Shown: positions 1 to 8,958 of the stretch, one piece after another
How positions within the stretch are numbered: position 1 is the stretch's first letter
Layout of the letters: the number at the start of each line of letters is the position of its first letter
Source of the DNA: Wenjunlia vitaminophila DSM 41686
GTDB taxonomy: Bacteria; Actinomycetota; Actinomycetes; Streptomycetales; Streptomycetaceae
Reading direction: 5' to 3'
Assembly (NCBI RefSeq): GCF_000380165.1
Contig: NZ_KB904680.1
Location: 124,001 to 188,000 of the forward strand
Length of the DNA: 64,000 nucleotides
The notes under the pieces: generated by a model
What the model was told of the DNA's origin: nothing
The model's input: the letters and a program-made list of their open reading frames with translations, nothing else
Database searches by the model: none
Translations under genes and position numbers: made by a program

Positions 1-2
1 AG

Positions 3-3000
3 CACTCGACGGTCACACCGGTCCTGCTCTGCCAGGTTGAGCTCGGTCTGCGGCTGCTGGAGGTTCTCGACGACGCCCGGCCTGCCAACGGCGTCTGGAC
101 CCTCCTCGGAGGCTATCCCTTCGCCCGGGCGCTGGGCATCGCGCCGACCGCGTCCGAACGTCTGGCCCTGGCCGCCGCCCGGCACCTGCTGTGGCCCATG
201 CGGCGTCGCCGGGTGTGGGAGCAGTGCTTGGAGACCTACCTGGGGCTCCCGGAGCGGCTGAGGGGGTACCGCGTGCCCGCGGCCGGCGGTCCGGCGCGTC
301 GGGTTGATCCGCCGGTTGCCTCCCACCGCTTCGCCGTCTACGACGCCGCCCTCGGTGACCTGCCCCCCTTCATCCGCAAGCCGCTCCCCCAGGCCGGGGC
401 TGGTTCCTACCGCTTCCTGGACCGGCAGCGGCACGCCTCCGTGCGCATTCCCGACGACGTCGTCCTCCCCCCGGCCGACGGCCACGACCTCGTCGCCGGA
501 CGACCCGACCCGTCCAGCCCTCTCGACGTGCCGCGCGCCGAGCTCGCCAAGACCGCCAGGTGGATGGACGCGGAAGAGGAACGGCGCGGGCTGCCACGAG
601 GCCACTGGCGACGCCGGCTCGAGGAGCTCCGCCTCCAGAGGCGCACGGACGACGGCATCTCGTTCACGAACACCGACCACCTCCGTCTGGACCAGTTGAC
701 GCACCTGGTCGGCATGGTTGGCGCTGGCAAGTCCACTCTGATGACCCTGGTGGCCGTGTGGGCGCACCGTAGGGGCCTGCGGACCACCCTGGTGGTGGGT
801 GACGTCGCCGAGCAACTGTTCCTGACCGAGCTGTTCCGGGGGCTCGGCCTGACCGTCGCCCTCGTTCAGGGCGGCAGCACCCGCGAGCAGCACACTCAGC
901 GACTGCACCGCCGGCTCGCCGCCCGCGGGGAACGCTCCCTGCTCCGACAGACGAGCAAGGCGTTCGACCACCTCAGCACCGCCTGCCCGTTGGACGCCCT
1001 ACGGGGCCTCGACAGCGCCACGTCGCTGCGGTACGTGGACGCGCCGTGTGGCGGCCTTCACCCGGTCCGGCACGCCGCGACGCCTACGTCGCAAACCTAC
1101 CCGCTGTTCAGCGAGCTCGAACGGCTCCGTGCCAGACGAGACGGACCAGGCTCACACCGCACTCCCCCGGTGGAGGCCCACCCCTTGGAGGCGGACTCCG
1201 GAGAGCTCCGTGACCCCCACTCCTGTCCACTGTGGAGCGCCTGCCCCCGGCATCGGGCGACGCGCGAACTGGCCGACGCGCTGATCTGGGTGGCGAACCC
1301 GGCCAGCCTGGTCCAGACCGCCGTACCTCGGCAGATGAACGCCGAGCGCCTGCGCTACCTGGAACTCGCCTGCCTGCGCAGCAACATCGTGATCGTCGAT
1401 GAGGCGGACCGGGTCCAGATGCAGCTCGACCAGATCTTCGCCCCGTCCGCGACGCTGGTGAGGAAGGGACCGGAGTCCTGGTTGGACCGGCTCCAGACCC
1501 GCGAGATCGCCGAGCTGTCCCGACAGGGTCGCCTGCCCCTGTCCGAGCGGGACGTGGAACGCTGGTCCGCCGCTCTCGATGTGGTCAGCTCGGCGACCAA
1601 CCGGCTCTACGCCATGTTGATCCGCAGCAAGGAACTACGGGACTGGGCCCAGATCGACTACTTCAGTGCCTGGACGCTCCAGGAGCGCCTGCTTCAGGAG
1701 TGGTACCCCTCGCCGGAGCCGGTGAGCGAAGAGATGGTCGAGGAAGAGGTGGGGCTCTACGACGACGAGGACGACACCATGCCCCCGGACCGGGGGACGC
1801 CCGTGTCTCGGGACCCGTGCGCGGCACGCCGAGAAGAGATCAACCGACTGCTCGACGGCTTCCGGGACGACCCGCTGGGTGACCGGGGTCCCCGTGACCC
1901 CACCACCGACGCTCTCACCCGTCTAGCCCACGACCTGCTGCACACCCTGAACGAGAGCAACTCCCGAGAGCGCGTCCGCAACGTGCTCGACGGCTTCCTG
2001 ACGGGCGCGCCCGGTCCCGACCCACAAGCCGCACCCACACCGCCCACCGGGCGCGGAGCTCGTCCGACGCACCCGCGTCTGGGGGAGGCATGGCGCGAAC
2101 GGGCCGCGCACCGCCTGGAGTTCATGATCATCGTGGCCGTGCTGCACCATCGGCTCAACCGGGTCATCTACCTGTGGCCACAGGTGGAGGCGGCTCTGCG
2201 CCTCGATACCGGTGACAACGACCTGGCCCGTCGTCCACCGCTGGACTACGCACCGGTGGTGCCCGAAGCACCGATGGGCAACGTGCTCGGTTTCCAGTAC
2301 CTGCTCGACGACCGTGAGAAGAGGGACTCCGCCAGCGGCCTGCGTACCGGGACCCTGCGCTTCTTCCGCTGCGCCGGAGTCGGCCGCGAGCTGCTCCTCT
2401 CCCTCCCCCAGCTGGGTGCCGACCCGGGACGCGGACGGCCTGGACCGAACGTGCTGTTGATGTCGGGTACGAGCTGGGCGGGTACCTCGACCCGAGCCCA
2501 CGTCCTGGCGCCGGTCTCGGTGGTGTTGCAACCCCAGGAGGAAGCGGTACGGGCCGTTCGCGACACAGAGATCCGCACCTTGTTCCTCTACGACGACGAA
2601 GGACGTCCTATCCGGCTGTCCGGTCAGGACCTCGACGACCGGCCCGATGTCCTGCGCCTGATGATCACGAAGTTGGCCCGCCCCGGCCGCGGCGGCAACA
2701 CGAGCCCGCTGCAACGGGAACTCGCGCAGATCCCGGACGACCGCAGGCGACGGGCACTGCTCCTGGTCGGCAGCTACCGGGAGGCCGGCGACGCCGCCGA
2801 TCTGCTCAACGAGATCCCGCGCTGGCGCGGTCACGTTCGGGTGCTCGCCGCGGACGACGCCGAACTGGGGCAGACAATCGACGGCACGCCCACGGCGCCT
2901 GGCCGCAATGGCCAGGCCGGAGTTGTGCGGCGCGGCGACCTGGCCTCGTTCGCCCATGACGATGAGGCCGAACTGCTGGTGGCACCGCTCCTTGCGATCG

Positions 3001-3668
3001 AGCGTGGTCACAACATCCTCACCGTTCCCCGGCGGCCCGGCGAGAAACCAGTTGCCGCCTTCGGCACTGTTCTCTTCCTCGTCAGGCCGCATCCACGCCC
3101 CGACGACCTCACCCTCGCTGTCTTCGCCATCAACGACTGGGCGACGCGGTTCGTCCGCGACCACCCCGGACTCACCGAGGGGACCTTCAGCGAGCTGATC
3201 GACAAGGCGGGAGACCTCGACACAGCCGGTCAGGCCTTCCGCGCCACCGCACGCCGAGTGTGGCGACACCTGCTGTGCCGTCCGTACATCTACTCAGCTC
3301 TGTCCGACAACGAGAAGAGGTCGTTCGCCTGGGACCAGCTCGTTACCATCTGGCAGGTCATCGGGCGTCTGGTGCGTGGGGGGGTACCGGCTCGGGTCGT
3401 CATGGTGGACGCCGCCTTCGCGCCCGCGCTCGCCCTGCGGCAAGCCCCCGGGGGGCCGGCGGCCGGCCGAGCGCGTTGGCTCCGGGACCAGGGACTGCTG
3501 TTCCGGCTGCGTGAAGTCCTCGCACCGTACTTCGCGGCCGACGCGGCACCCGGGCTGTTCCCGGATCCGGCCGACCCGGCCCTGGTGCGCATGCTCTACC
3601 AGCCGCTGTACGAGGCATTGCTCGAACTCGACACCCACCCCGACCAGCCACGGTTCGGAGTGTCCTGA
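3..3668 (+). CDS. DinG-like Fe-S superfamily 2 helicase of a pPIWI-RE three-gene island (5' partial)
   Basis: The frame is open from the left edge, so the true start is upstream; the ATG at 198 is internal. About 1,220 residues are visible. A Walker A (GMVGAGKST, nt 709-735) is followed by four cysteine codons at 984, 1047, 1224 and 1242, the last two spaced C-x5-C. Walker B with a DEAD-type motif (IVIVDEAD) lies near 1388-1411, and a C-terminal motif VI-like QVIGRLVRGG near 3351-3380. Cysteines between motifs I and II are the arrangement of DinG/XPD Fe-S helicases. The next gene, 49 nt downstream, is a pPIWI-RE protein; this family pair is known from the three-gene island defined by Burroughs and colleagues, whose third member is a REase-fold nuclease. 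That gene is not visible and should lie left of the window. Inferred role: ATP-dependent unwinding of nucleic acid in an anti-mobile-element response. Confidence 0.85.
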   Translation, partial: HSTVTPVLLCQVELGLRLLEVLDDARPANGVWTLLGGYPFARALGIAPTASERLALAAARHLLWPMRRRRVWEQCLETYLGLPERLRGYRVPAAGGPARRVDPPVASHRFAVYDAALGDLPPFIRKPLPQAGAGSYRFLDRQRHASVRIPDDVVLPPADGHDLVAGRPDPSSPLDVPRAELAKTARWMDAEEERRGLPRGHWRRRLEELRLQRRTDDGISFTNTDHLRLDQLTHLVGMVGAGKSTLMTLVAVWAHRRGLRTTLVVGDVAEQLFLTELFRGLGLTVALVQGGSTREQHTQRLHRRLAARGERSLLRQTSKAFDHLSTACPLDALRGLDSATSLRYVDAPCGGLHPVRHAATPTSQTYPLFSELERLRARRDGPGSHRTPPVEAHPLEADSGELRDPHSCPLWSACPRHRATRELADALIWVANPASLVQTAVPRQMNAERLRYLELACLRSNIVIVDEADRVQMQLDQIFAPSATLVRKGPESWLDRLQTREIAELSRQGRLPLSERDVERWSAALDVVSSATNRLYAMLIRSKELRDWAQIDYFSAWTLQERLLQEWYPSPEPVSEEMVEEEVGLYDDEDDTMPPDRGTPVSRDPCAARREEINRLLDGFRDDPLGDRGPRDPTTDALTRLAHDLLHTLNESNSRERVRNVLDGFLTGAPGPDPQAAPTPPTGRGARPTHPRLGEAWRERAAHRLEFMIIVAVLHHRLNRVIYLWPQVEAALRLDTGDNDLARRPPLDYAPVVPEAPMGNVLGFQYLLDDREKRDSASGLRTGTLRFFRCAGVGRELLLSLPQLGADPGRGRPGPNVLLMSGTSWAGTSTRAHVLAPVSVVLQPQEEAVRAVRDTEIRTLFLYDDEGRPIRLSGQDLDDRPDVLRLMITKLARPGRGGNTSPLQRELAQIPDDRRRRALLLVGSYREAGDAADLLNEIPRWRGHVRVLAADDAELGQTIDGTPTAPGRNGQAGVVRRGDLASFAHDDEAELLVAPLLAIERGHNILTVPRRPGEKPVAAFGTVLFLVRPHPRPDDLTLAVFAINDWATRFVRDHPGLTEGTFSELIDKAGDLDTAGQAFRATARRVWRHLLCRPYIYSALSDNEKRSFAWDQLVTIWQVIGRLVRGGVPARVVMVDAAFAPALALRQAPGGPAAGRARWLRDQGLLFRLREVLAPYFAADAAPGLFPDPADPALVRMLYQPLYEALLELDTHPDQPRFGVS

Positions 3669-3717
3669 GCTCTCGCGGACCACCGCCGACCGGAACCCGA
3701 CACCACACGGAGTGCCC

Positions 3718-6700
3718 ATGCCCACCTACGGATCGATCCGCCGCGCCGCGTACGTCCTCGACAGCGACGCACCTCCCTGGACCGTCAACTACTTCGCCAT
3801 GGCGTATCCCGAGCACTGGGACGCCGATCTGCTCGAGCTGTGCAACCTCGGACGGGGCGGCAAGGAACCGCTGAGGAGCGTGCCCACCCGTCGCCTGGAC
3901 GGGGTGCTTCAGACCCTGGCGCCCGACCTCGTGGTCCGGCCCCGTTCCCGTCCCAAGATCGGTGAGGAAACGGCCCCTGAGCAGGACTTCTGGCTGTATG
4001 TCCCCGACAACGTGCCGCACCCGCTTCCGGAACGCACCATGAGGCAACTCATTGACGCCTGGCTCCGTACCCTCGCTCCCCGAAGCGCACACGACGAGCC
4101 GGGTTATCGTTCCCTGTTGCTCCGAACCAGTGAACAGCTTGCGGCAAGCACGCCCGAGTGGCAGGTGGTCGAGGGAGTGGATCTCTTGCAGGCCCCGCCC
4201 ACCCCCGGGGAGACAGCCGCACCCACGGCCCGGCAGTTCCAGCTCGCCACCGACGCGTTGGCCCGCCGCATCATGGCCCTTGAGCCCTACGAGTTCGACG
4301 GCGGCTCGCTGCTGTTCCGAGCGGTGCCACGTGGCCCTCGCGAGCAGGGCGCCGAGCTCATGTCTCAGCCCCTGCGCCGCACCATCAAGCGGCGCGAGTG
4401 GTGGTTCTCCGTGGTGTTGAACATCTCCCTGCACACCGTCCCGTTCGATGGTCGCCCTAGGCTGCACCTGCACTGGGGAGTGCGTCGTTGGGCGACTCAC
4501 CCGCGGAGTGACACCGGGCGTCTCAACCTTCCGTACGACCGCGCGACATCTGTTTACCTTCGGCCGACGATCCCCTGGCTGGTCGGCGCCCCACACAGTG
4601 ACCGGTATGCCCTGGCCCGACTGGTCCGTGACCGCGCCCGGGACGGCTTCGAATGGTTGCACAACGACCCGGCCGGCATCCTGCACCACCTGAACCTGCG
4701 GGGACGCTTCCCCTGCCCGGACGAGCTCCTCCAAGACCCCCAGGCATGGATCGGCGACGGACCCGGAGTGGGTGCTGCTGTCGTCCACAGCAACCACATG
4801 GGCACCCATGAGGTCGGTATCGGGTTCATGCCCCACCAGCGATCCCAGCTCACCGCTTGGGCGGAGAAGGCACTGCCGGAGGGAGTGGTGCGGGTACCCG
4901 ACCTGGTGCGTCGGGGCAGCGGGAAGGCGCCACCGGTCAACAAGCGCAGCAAACCCCGGGACGACGAGGCCAAGGTGACGGAGGTGAGCCGCGCCAGCCA
5001 GGCGCGACGCTCCGCCCTCGCCGTTATGACCCGCGTCACTCGGGGTGCTGCCGTTCCTGATGGCGAGCTTCCTGTCGTGGAGGTCCGACTGCTCTGGCAG
5101 ACCGCGTCTGTGCGTAGGGCCGCCATCGCCGCCTTCGCGGAGATCCTCGGTCTCGACGGATCTGGCTTCCCCGAAGGGGCCAACATCTGTGATCGATCGT
5201 TTGACGACGCACGTCCCGGCACCCCGGTCATCCTTCAGTGGCACACTCCGGAAGTCGTCCTGCGTCTGCGGTGCATCCCGCTCATCGAGGGGATCGGGGA
5301 CCGACTCCGCCTTGACCCCACAGTCCGCGGTCGAGGCAGGCGGCTCGCCGAAGCCGTCACCACCCGTCGCCAGGAGACCCGGTCCTACCTCAAGGCCGAC
5401 GGCGCCGAGCCGTCGCTTCCCTCCTTGGCCCTGGTGGAGATCGCACACAGCGCGATGTTCCGCCCGTCTGACACCGACCCGAAGTTCGCCCTTCGCCTCG
5501 GTTGTGCGGACGCTGGCGCACTCACCCAGTTCGTGGCAACCCCGTCCACCGACCGGCGGATCAACAACGAGAACAGCCTCGATCACCGGGTTCTCAACGC
5601 CTGGCAGGATGGCCTACGACAGCTCGGCGTGCGGACCCTGCCCCAGCACACACTCCGAGGAGAACTGCCCGACGGCTTGCAGTACGCAGCTCTGTGGATG
5701 GTCAAGCGACGCAAGGACGGGCCCACCAGGCTGCCCAAGCACCTGCCCGTGGCGGTCCTGGTCACCCCCATTCCCGGAGTCGAGGGGCTCGCTGCGGTGC
5801 GCGGCTGGGACGACGACGCGCGCGAGTGGGTCCCCTACCCCACCTTTCTGCTGCGCCTGGTGAAGCAGGCCGAGATCAGCCCCGATGCCTACACCGAGTT
5901 CGCCAACGAGAACGGCCTCAGCGAACCCGCCAACGGACAGGCGGCGCCCACAACCCGCATCACGTCCCGACAGTGGCGGGCCAACCTTGCGGAACAACGC
6001 CGCCAGACCGCCAACTTCCTCCAGCGTGTGCTGCACTCGCTGCATGGTCAGCCCACCGCACTGATCACCCATGCGCAGAACAGCCGCCACCACTGGCCCT
6101 GGCTCCAGGACGGGGCAGTTGTCCGTGACCTGTTGAGGCTCGGCCACGCACCGGCGAGCCGGCTCAATGACGAACTTCGTCTGATCCGCGTTCGAGGAAT
6201 TGCTGGGAGGGAAACCCCCCAGTGGTGGGGAATCGGCGACCCAGGAAAACCCAACGGGCAGCCAGCCGGCTTCTGGGCTCTCCCTGCGGAAGAAGCCGAC
6301 AGCCGGCCAGCGTTCAAACGCGTCTTCTACAGCACCACCAGCCGTCCAGGCACCCAACCCATCTCCCCTTCTCTCGACCGCCTCGCTGTCCGAGTCACCG
6401 CGTCAGGAAAACTCACCTCCCAGGTGGGCACCAACGCCTGGAACCCGGCGCTCGTGGAGATCGCTGTCCTTGGCTGCCATCCCGACGGCGGCCAAGGCAT
6501 CAATGGAGATAGCCCGGAGGCGTTCGCCATGGCCATGCACCAGCTTCGACAGGCACCCGACTACGCCGACGACCTTTCCCTTCCACTCCCTCTCCACTTG
6601 GCTGGACTCGCTCAGGCTTACGTACTGCCGATGTTCAGTGACGACGAGAAGGTGCCTGAAGACAAGCAACCGACGATCCCGTCCGAAACGTCGGATGCCT

Positions 6701-6795
6701 CGGCGAGCGATCTAGACCCTGATCTGACGGAAGTGGCTTCCCCAGCTGAGGGCCACGAGCCAGGATCGCTGGAGCAGCTTTCCCTGTTTGAGTAG
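3718..6795 (+). CDS. pPIWI-RE family protein (prokaryotic Argonaute/PIWI-like)
   Basis: This 1,025-residue protein starts at ATG 3718. The N-terminal half matches the pPIWI_RE_X (DUF3962) pattern as I recall it, beginning around YVLDSDAPPWTVNYFAMAYP. The C-terminal part is the RNase H/PIWI-like module: a tryptophan-rich stretch near residue 785 (HHWPWLQDG), a basic segment RLIRVRGIAGRETPQWW near residue 820, and NPALVEI near residue 908. The family is named for a conserved arginine and glutamate, and I place them in the last two segments. A further conserved block, LPLPLHLA, follows, and the tail after residue 970 is acidic and probably disordered. In the family the PIWI module is proposed to bind RNA or R-loops while partners unwind and cut. 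Whether this copy cleaves nucleic acid cannot be read from the sequence. It is co-directional with the helicase and probably co-transcribed. Confidence 0.88.
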   Translation: MPTYGSIRRAAYVLDSDAPPWTVNYFAMAYPEHWDADLLELCNLGRGGKEPLRSVPTRRLDGVLQTLAPDLVVRPRSRPKIGEETAPEQDFWLYVPDNVPHPLPERTMRQLIDAWLRTLAPRSAHDEPGYRSLLLRTSEQLAASTPEWQVVEGVDLLQAPPTPGETAAPTARQFQLATDALARRIMALEPYEFDGGSLLFRAVPRGPREQGAELMSQPLRRTIKRREWWFSVVLNISLHTVPFDGRPRLHLHWGVRRWATHPRSDTGRLNLPYDRATSVYLRPTIPWLVGAPHSDRYALARLVRDRARDGFEWLHNDPAGILHHLNLRGRFPCPDELLQDPQAWIGDGPGVGAAVVHSNHMGTHEVGIGFMPHQRSQLTAWAEKALPEGVVRVPDLVRRGSGKAPPVNKRSKPRDDEAKVTEVSRASQARRSALAVMTRVTRGAAVPDGELPVVEVRLLWQTASVRRAAIAAFAEILGLDGSGFPEGANICDRSFDDARPGTPVILQWHTPEVVLRLRCIPLIEGIGDRLRLDPTVRGRGRRLAEAVTTRRQETRSYLKADGAEPSLPSLALVEIAHSAMFRPSDTDPKFALRLGCADAGALTQFVATPSTDRRINNENSLDHRVLNAWQDGLRQLGVRTLPQHTLRGELPDGLQYAALWMVKRRKDGPTRLPKHLPVAVLVTPIPGVEGLAAVRGWDDDAREWVPYPTFLLRLVKQAEISPDAYTEFANENGLSEPANGQAAPTTRITSRQWRANLAEQRRQTANFLQRVLHSLHGQPTALITHAQNSRHHWPWLQDGAVVRDLLRLGHAPASRLNDELRLIRVRGIAGRETPQWWGIGDPGKPNGQPAGFWALPAEEADSRPAFKRVFYSTTSRPGTQPISPSLDRLAVRVTASGKLTSQVGTNAWNPALVEIAVLGCHPDGGQGINGDSPEAFAMAMHQLRQAPDYADDLSLPLPLHLAGLAQAYVLPMFSDDEKVPEDKQPTIPSETSDASASDLDPDLTEVASPAEGHEPGSLEQLSLFE

Positions 6796-7036
6796 TTGCA
6801 GCCCATCTCGGCCTGCCATGCTCTACCAAGGCGAAAAGTGCGATCTGCTGTCATATAGCGTGTGAAAGATGACTACCCATCCTGTGAGCGGAATTTACGC
6901 CCTCGGCGGTGTTGCTGCCGTCGGGTGTGTACACCGTACTTGCCTGGATGGGGTGTGGATCGTCGAGCCGTCGGCGTCGGCCCCGGGCCGGAATCTGACC
7001 GCAGCACCGTGACAGCCGTCGCGAGCCCCGCGACGA

Positions 7037-7438
7037 TCAGGGCGCGCCGGCGAGGCGGTCGGTCGTCTCCGGCACCAGCCAGTAGTACACCCAGGTGCCG
7101 CGGCATTCGCAGTCGATGAGCCCGGCCTGGCACAGCAGCTCCATGTGGTGGGAGATTGTCGGCTGGGAGAGCTCGAAGGCCGGGGTGAGGTCACACACGC
7201 AGACCTCGCCGCCGGCCGGTGAGGCGAACAGTGACAGCAGCCGCAGCCGCAGCCGGACCAGGGCATCCAGGGCCTTGAAGACCCTGGGTAGTTCCTCGGC
7301 CTTGTCCTCAGCCAGCGGTGCGGTCAGCAGCCTCGGGCAGCAGGCGTCTGGCCCGTCCTGCTCGAGCACCGGTAGCCCGTGTTTCGATATTTCTCTATGT
7401 TGACATCCTCGATCCAGCACACATTCCTGCATCGACAT
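7037..7438 (-). CDS. ArsR/SmtB-family metalloregulator, possibly decayed (native start lost)
   Basis: A winged-helix ArsR repressor frame of 133 codons. The metal-binding motif EVCVCDL and the recognition-helix region LSQPTISHHMELL are present, and WVYYWL closes the wing as in actinobacterial arsenic regulators. Relatives usually begin MSKxxLPVLE. Here that position reads ATA-TCG-AAA-CAC (ISKHGLPVLE), so the ATG is replaced by ATA, which does not start translation. The frame only remains open because it runs back into the region that should hold the operator. FKALDALVRLRLRLLS also differs from the usual FKALADPVRLRLLS, as though small indels have been compensated. The divergent cadI copy is clearly broken, so this gene is probably inactive or mis-started, although no internal stop is seen. 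Confidence 0.6.
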   Translation of the reverse strand: MSMQECVLDRGCQHREISKHGLPVLEQDGPDACCPRLLTAPLAEDKAEELPRVFKALDALVRLRLRLLSLFASPAGGEVCVCDLTPAFELSQPTISHHMELLCQAGLIDCECRGTWVYYWLVPETTDRLAGAP

Positions 7439-7467
7439 TCGCGGTTACAGACTGACGGGAGTCCGTC

Positions 7468-7878
7468 AAGTCCCGTTTCCAATGCGCCCTGTCATCGCCG
7501 GTATGGAAGGCTCATTCGCCCTCCTGTTTCAAGTTGTTCGGCGCCAAACCCACCAAGCGACGCGAGGGCTACGCCAACTTCGCCATCGCCGACCCCCGCT
7601 GAAGCTCGTCCTGCTCGAGGGCGTGCCGGACCAGGAGACCCGTCTGGACCACCTGGGGGTTCGAGATACAGAGCACCGCCTTGGTGAACGCCGCCACCGG
7701 CCAGCTCAAGGCGTCCGACCTGCATGTTCGAGGAGAACGACACCTCGTGCTGCTACGCGCGCCAGGACAAGGTGTGGGTCCACGGGCCGGGCGGGGAGCC
7801 CTGGGAGGTGTACGTGGTCAAGGCCGACGCCGTCACCCTCGGCACGCCGAGGGTGCACCCGACGCCTGCTGCGGCTGA
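7468..7878 (+). pseudogene. cadI/arsI-type glyoxalase-fold arsenic/cadmium-induced protein, degraded
   Basis: Translated pieces in different plus-strand frames reassemble a CadI/ArsI-like vicinal oxygen chelate protein. They include KLFGAKPTKRREGYANFAIA near 7530-7600, LKLVLLEG near 7601, then a poorly matching middle, and ENDTSCCYARQDKVWVHGPG near 7733 followed by GEPWEVYVVKADAV. The characteristic C-terminal double cysteine before the stop is in yet another frame at 7876-7878. At the start, AAG replaces ATG (7468) ahead of a recognisable SRxQ/CAL remnant. Several frameshifts and a missing start make a functional product impossible. It is divergent from the arsR relic, the usual arrangement of an arsenic-resistance locus; no arsenite efflux or reductase gene remains nearby. 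Confidence 0.75.
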
Positions 7879-7972
7879 CCGCTCACGATTCGCGGCGGCC
7901 AGCCGGCCATGAACGGTGGGGAACGCGGGCCGACCACCGGTTCGACGACGGGTCGGCGGCGACCGCCGAACA

Positions 7973-8680
7973 TCATCCCTCCGCCCTCGCCCCGGCCGCG
8001 AGGGCGCGGGCGCGCACGGCGGCGACCAGGCCGTCGGCGTCGTCCGCGTGGAAACGCAGCTCGGCGATCCGGGCCGAGCGGCGATGCGGCAGGGCCACGT
8101 CGAGCGGTCGGCGCAGGACGACCTCCACGGTGCACTGCCCGGCGACGGGCACGTACAAGGTGGTGCCGTCGAGCTGACAGGACCCTCCGCCGTGGCTGCT
8201 CAGGGCACGCCTGACCGTACCCACGGCGTCCCAGGGAACGTGGACGTCGCAGCCCAGGGCCGACCGGACACGGAGTCCGGACGTCTGGACGACGTGCGGG
8301 TGGACGGTGATCGCGCCGATCATGCCGAAGCCCCAGGCCACCCCCCAGAAACCCACGGCCAGGAGCCCGGTCCGCAGCGCCGGCCAGGGCAGCAGCAGGT
8401 GCAGCGCGACGACCTCGCCCGCCGACAGCACGAGGATGACCACCGTGACCAGCATCTGCGGCGCCCGGTAGGCGAACGCCGTGCCGTCCGCGGGGACGTT
8501 CGGGCGGTGCGCCACCCAGCGGGCGAGGCTGCGCCACATCCAGACCTCGTACCACAGGGCCCGGTGGGCACCCCGATGGGTCAGGGCAGCCAATCTCCTG
8601 CCCGGCCCGGCACCGTTGACGGGCTGGGCGGGGTCCGGCGGGGCGCTCCGGGGGGCCTCGTTCTCCGGGTGCTTGTTCAC
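7973..8680 (-). CDS. Two-helix membrane protein with a C-terminal PH-like domain, unknown function
   Basis: The start is GTG 8680, chosen because GGAGGGG lies just upstream, giving 235 residues; the frame stays open further upstream, but that part is low-complexity arginine/proline. Residues about 60-115 hold two hydrophobic segments (LVTVVILVLSAGEVVALHLL and TGLLAVGFWGVAWGFGMIGA) ahead of a beta-rich cytoplasmic region (VPWDAVGTVRRAL, TLYVPVAG, VEVVLRRPLDVALP) typical of small bacterial PH-like domains. Its promoter region is shared with the divergent TetR gene at 8959 and carries a pair of palindromes, so it is the likely regulated target of that repressor. I do not recognise a specific family and infer no biochemical role. 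Confidence 0.6.
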   Translation of the reverse strand: MNKHPENEAPRSAPPDPAQPVNGAGPGRRLAALTHRGAHRALWYEVWMWRSLARWVAHRPNVPADGTAFAYRAPQMLVTVVILVLSAGEVVALHLLLPWPALRTGLLAVGFWGVAWGFGMIGAITVHPHVVQTSGLRVRSALGCDVHVPWDAVGTVRRALSSHGGGSCQLDGTTLYVPVAGQCTVEVVLRRPLDVALPHRRSARIAELRFHADDADGLVAAVRARALAAGARAEG

Positions 8681-8886
8681 CGGTCCCCTCCGGGCCGCGC
8701 GGCGATCCACGGAGTAGGGGACGCCGTTCTGACGGAGCGGCAACCGGGGGCGGGCTCGGCGTGTCGTCGGCCGAACGGTGCGGGCGTCGTCCCGACGGGC
8801 ATGGGCGAGGTCCCTTCTCGGGGTGGGTGGGGGCCGCGGTGGAAGCGGACCCGGCACGGGGCCGGGAGCGGCCCGACCGGATCCTT

Positions 8887-8945
8887 TACATTGCAGTCGC
8901 ATTGTAAAACCCTGTCAGGGGAAGTGTCAATGCGACTGCAATGTG
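8887..8945. promoter_or_regulatory. Twin TetR-type operators in the divergent intergenic region
   Basis: Two copies of one 17-base element lie in opposite orientation: acattgcagtcgcattg at 8888-8904 and its exact reverse complement at 8928-8944. Each copy is also an imperfect palindrome of form TACAnTGCnnnnGCAnTGTA or close to it. The elements lie between the divergent membrane-protein gene and the TetR gene, 15 bases before the TetR start codon. TetR repressors usually bind palindromes of about this size at their own divergent promoter, so autoregulation plus control of the membrane protein is the likely role. Confidence 0.72.
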
Positions 8946-8958
8946 AAAGCATGGCGGA

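Noticed and set aside
1923-3269. A 448-codon minus frame opposite the helicase, and 3400-5586 opposite the pPIWI-RE gene
   Set aside because: No motifs and biased composition; the plus-strand proteins explain the region.
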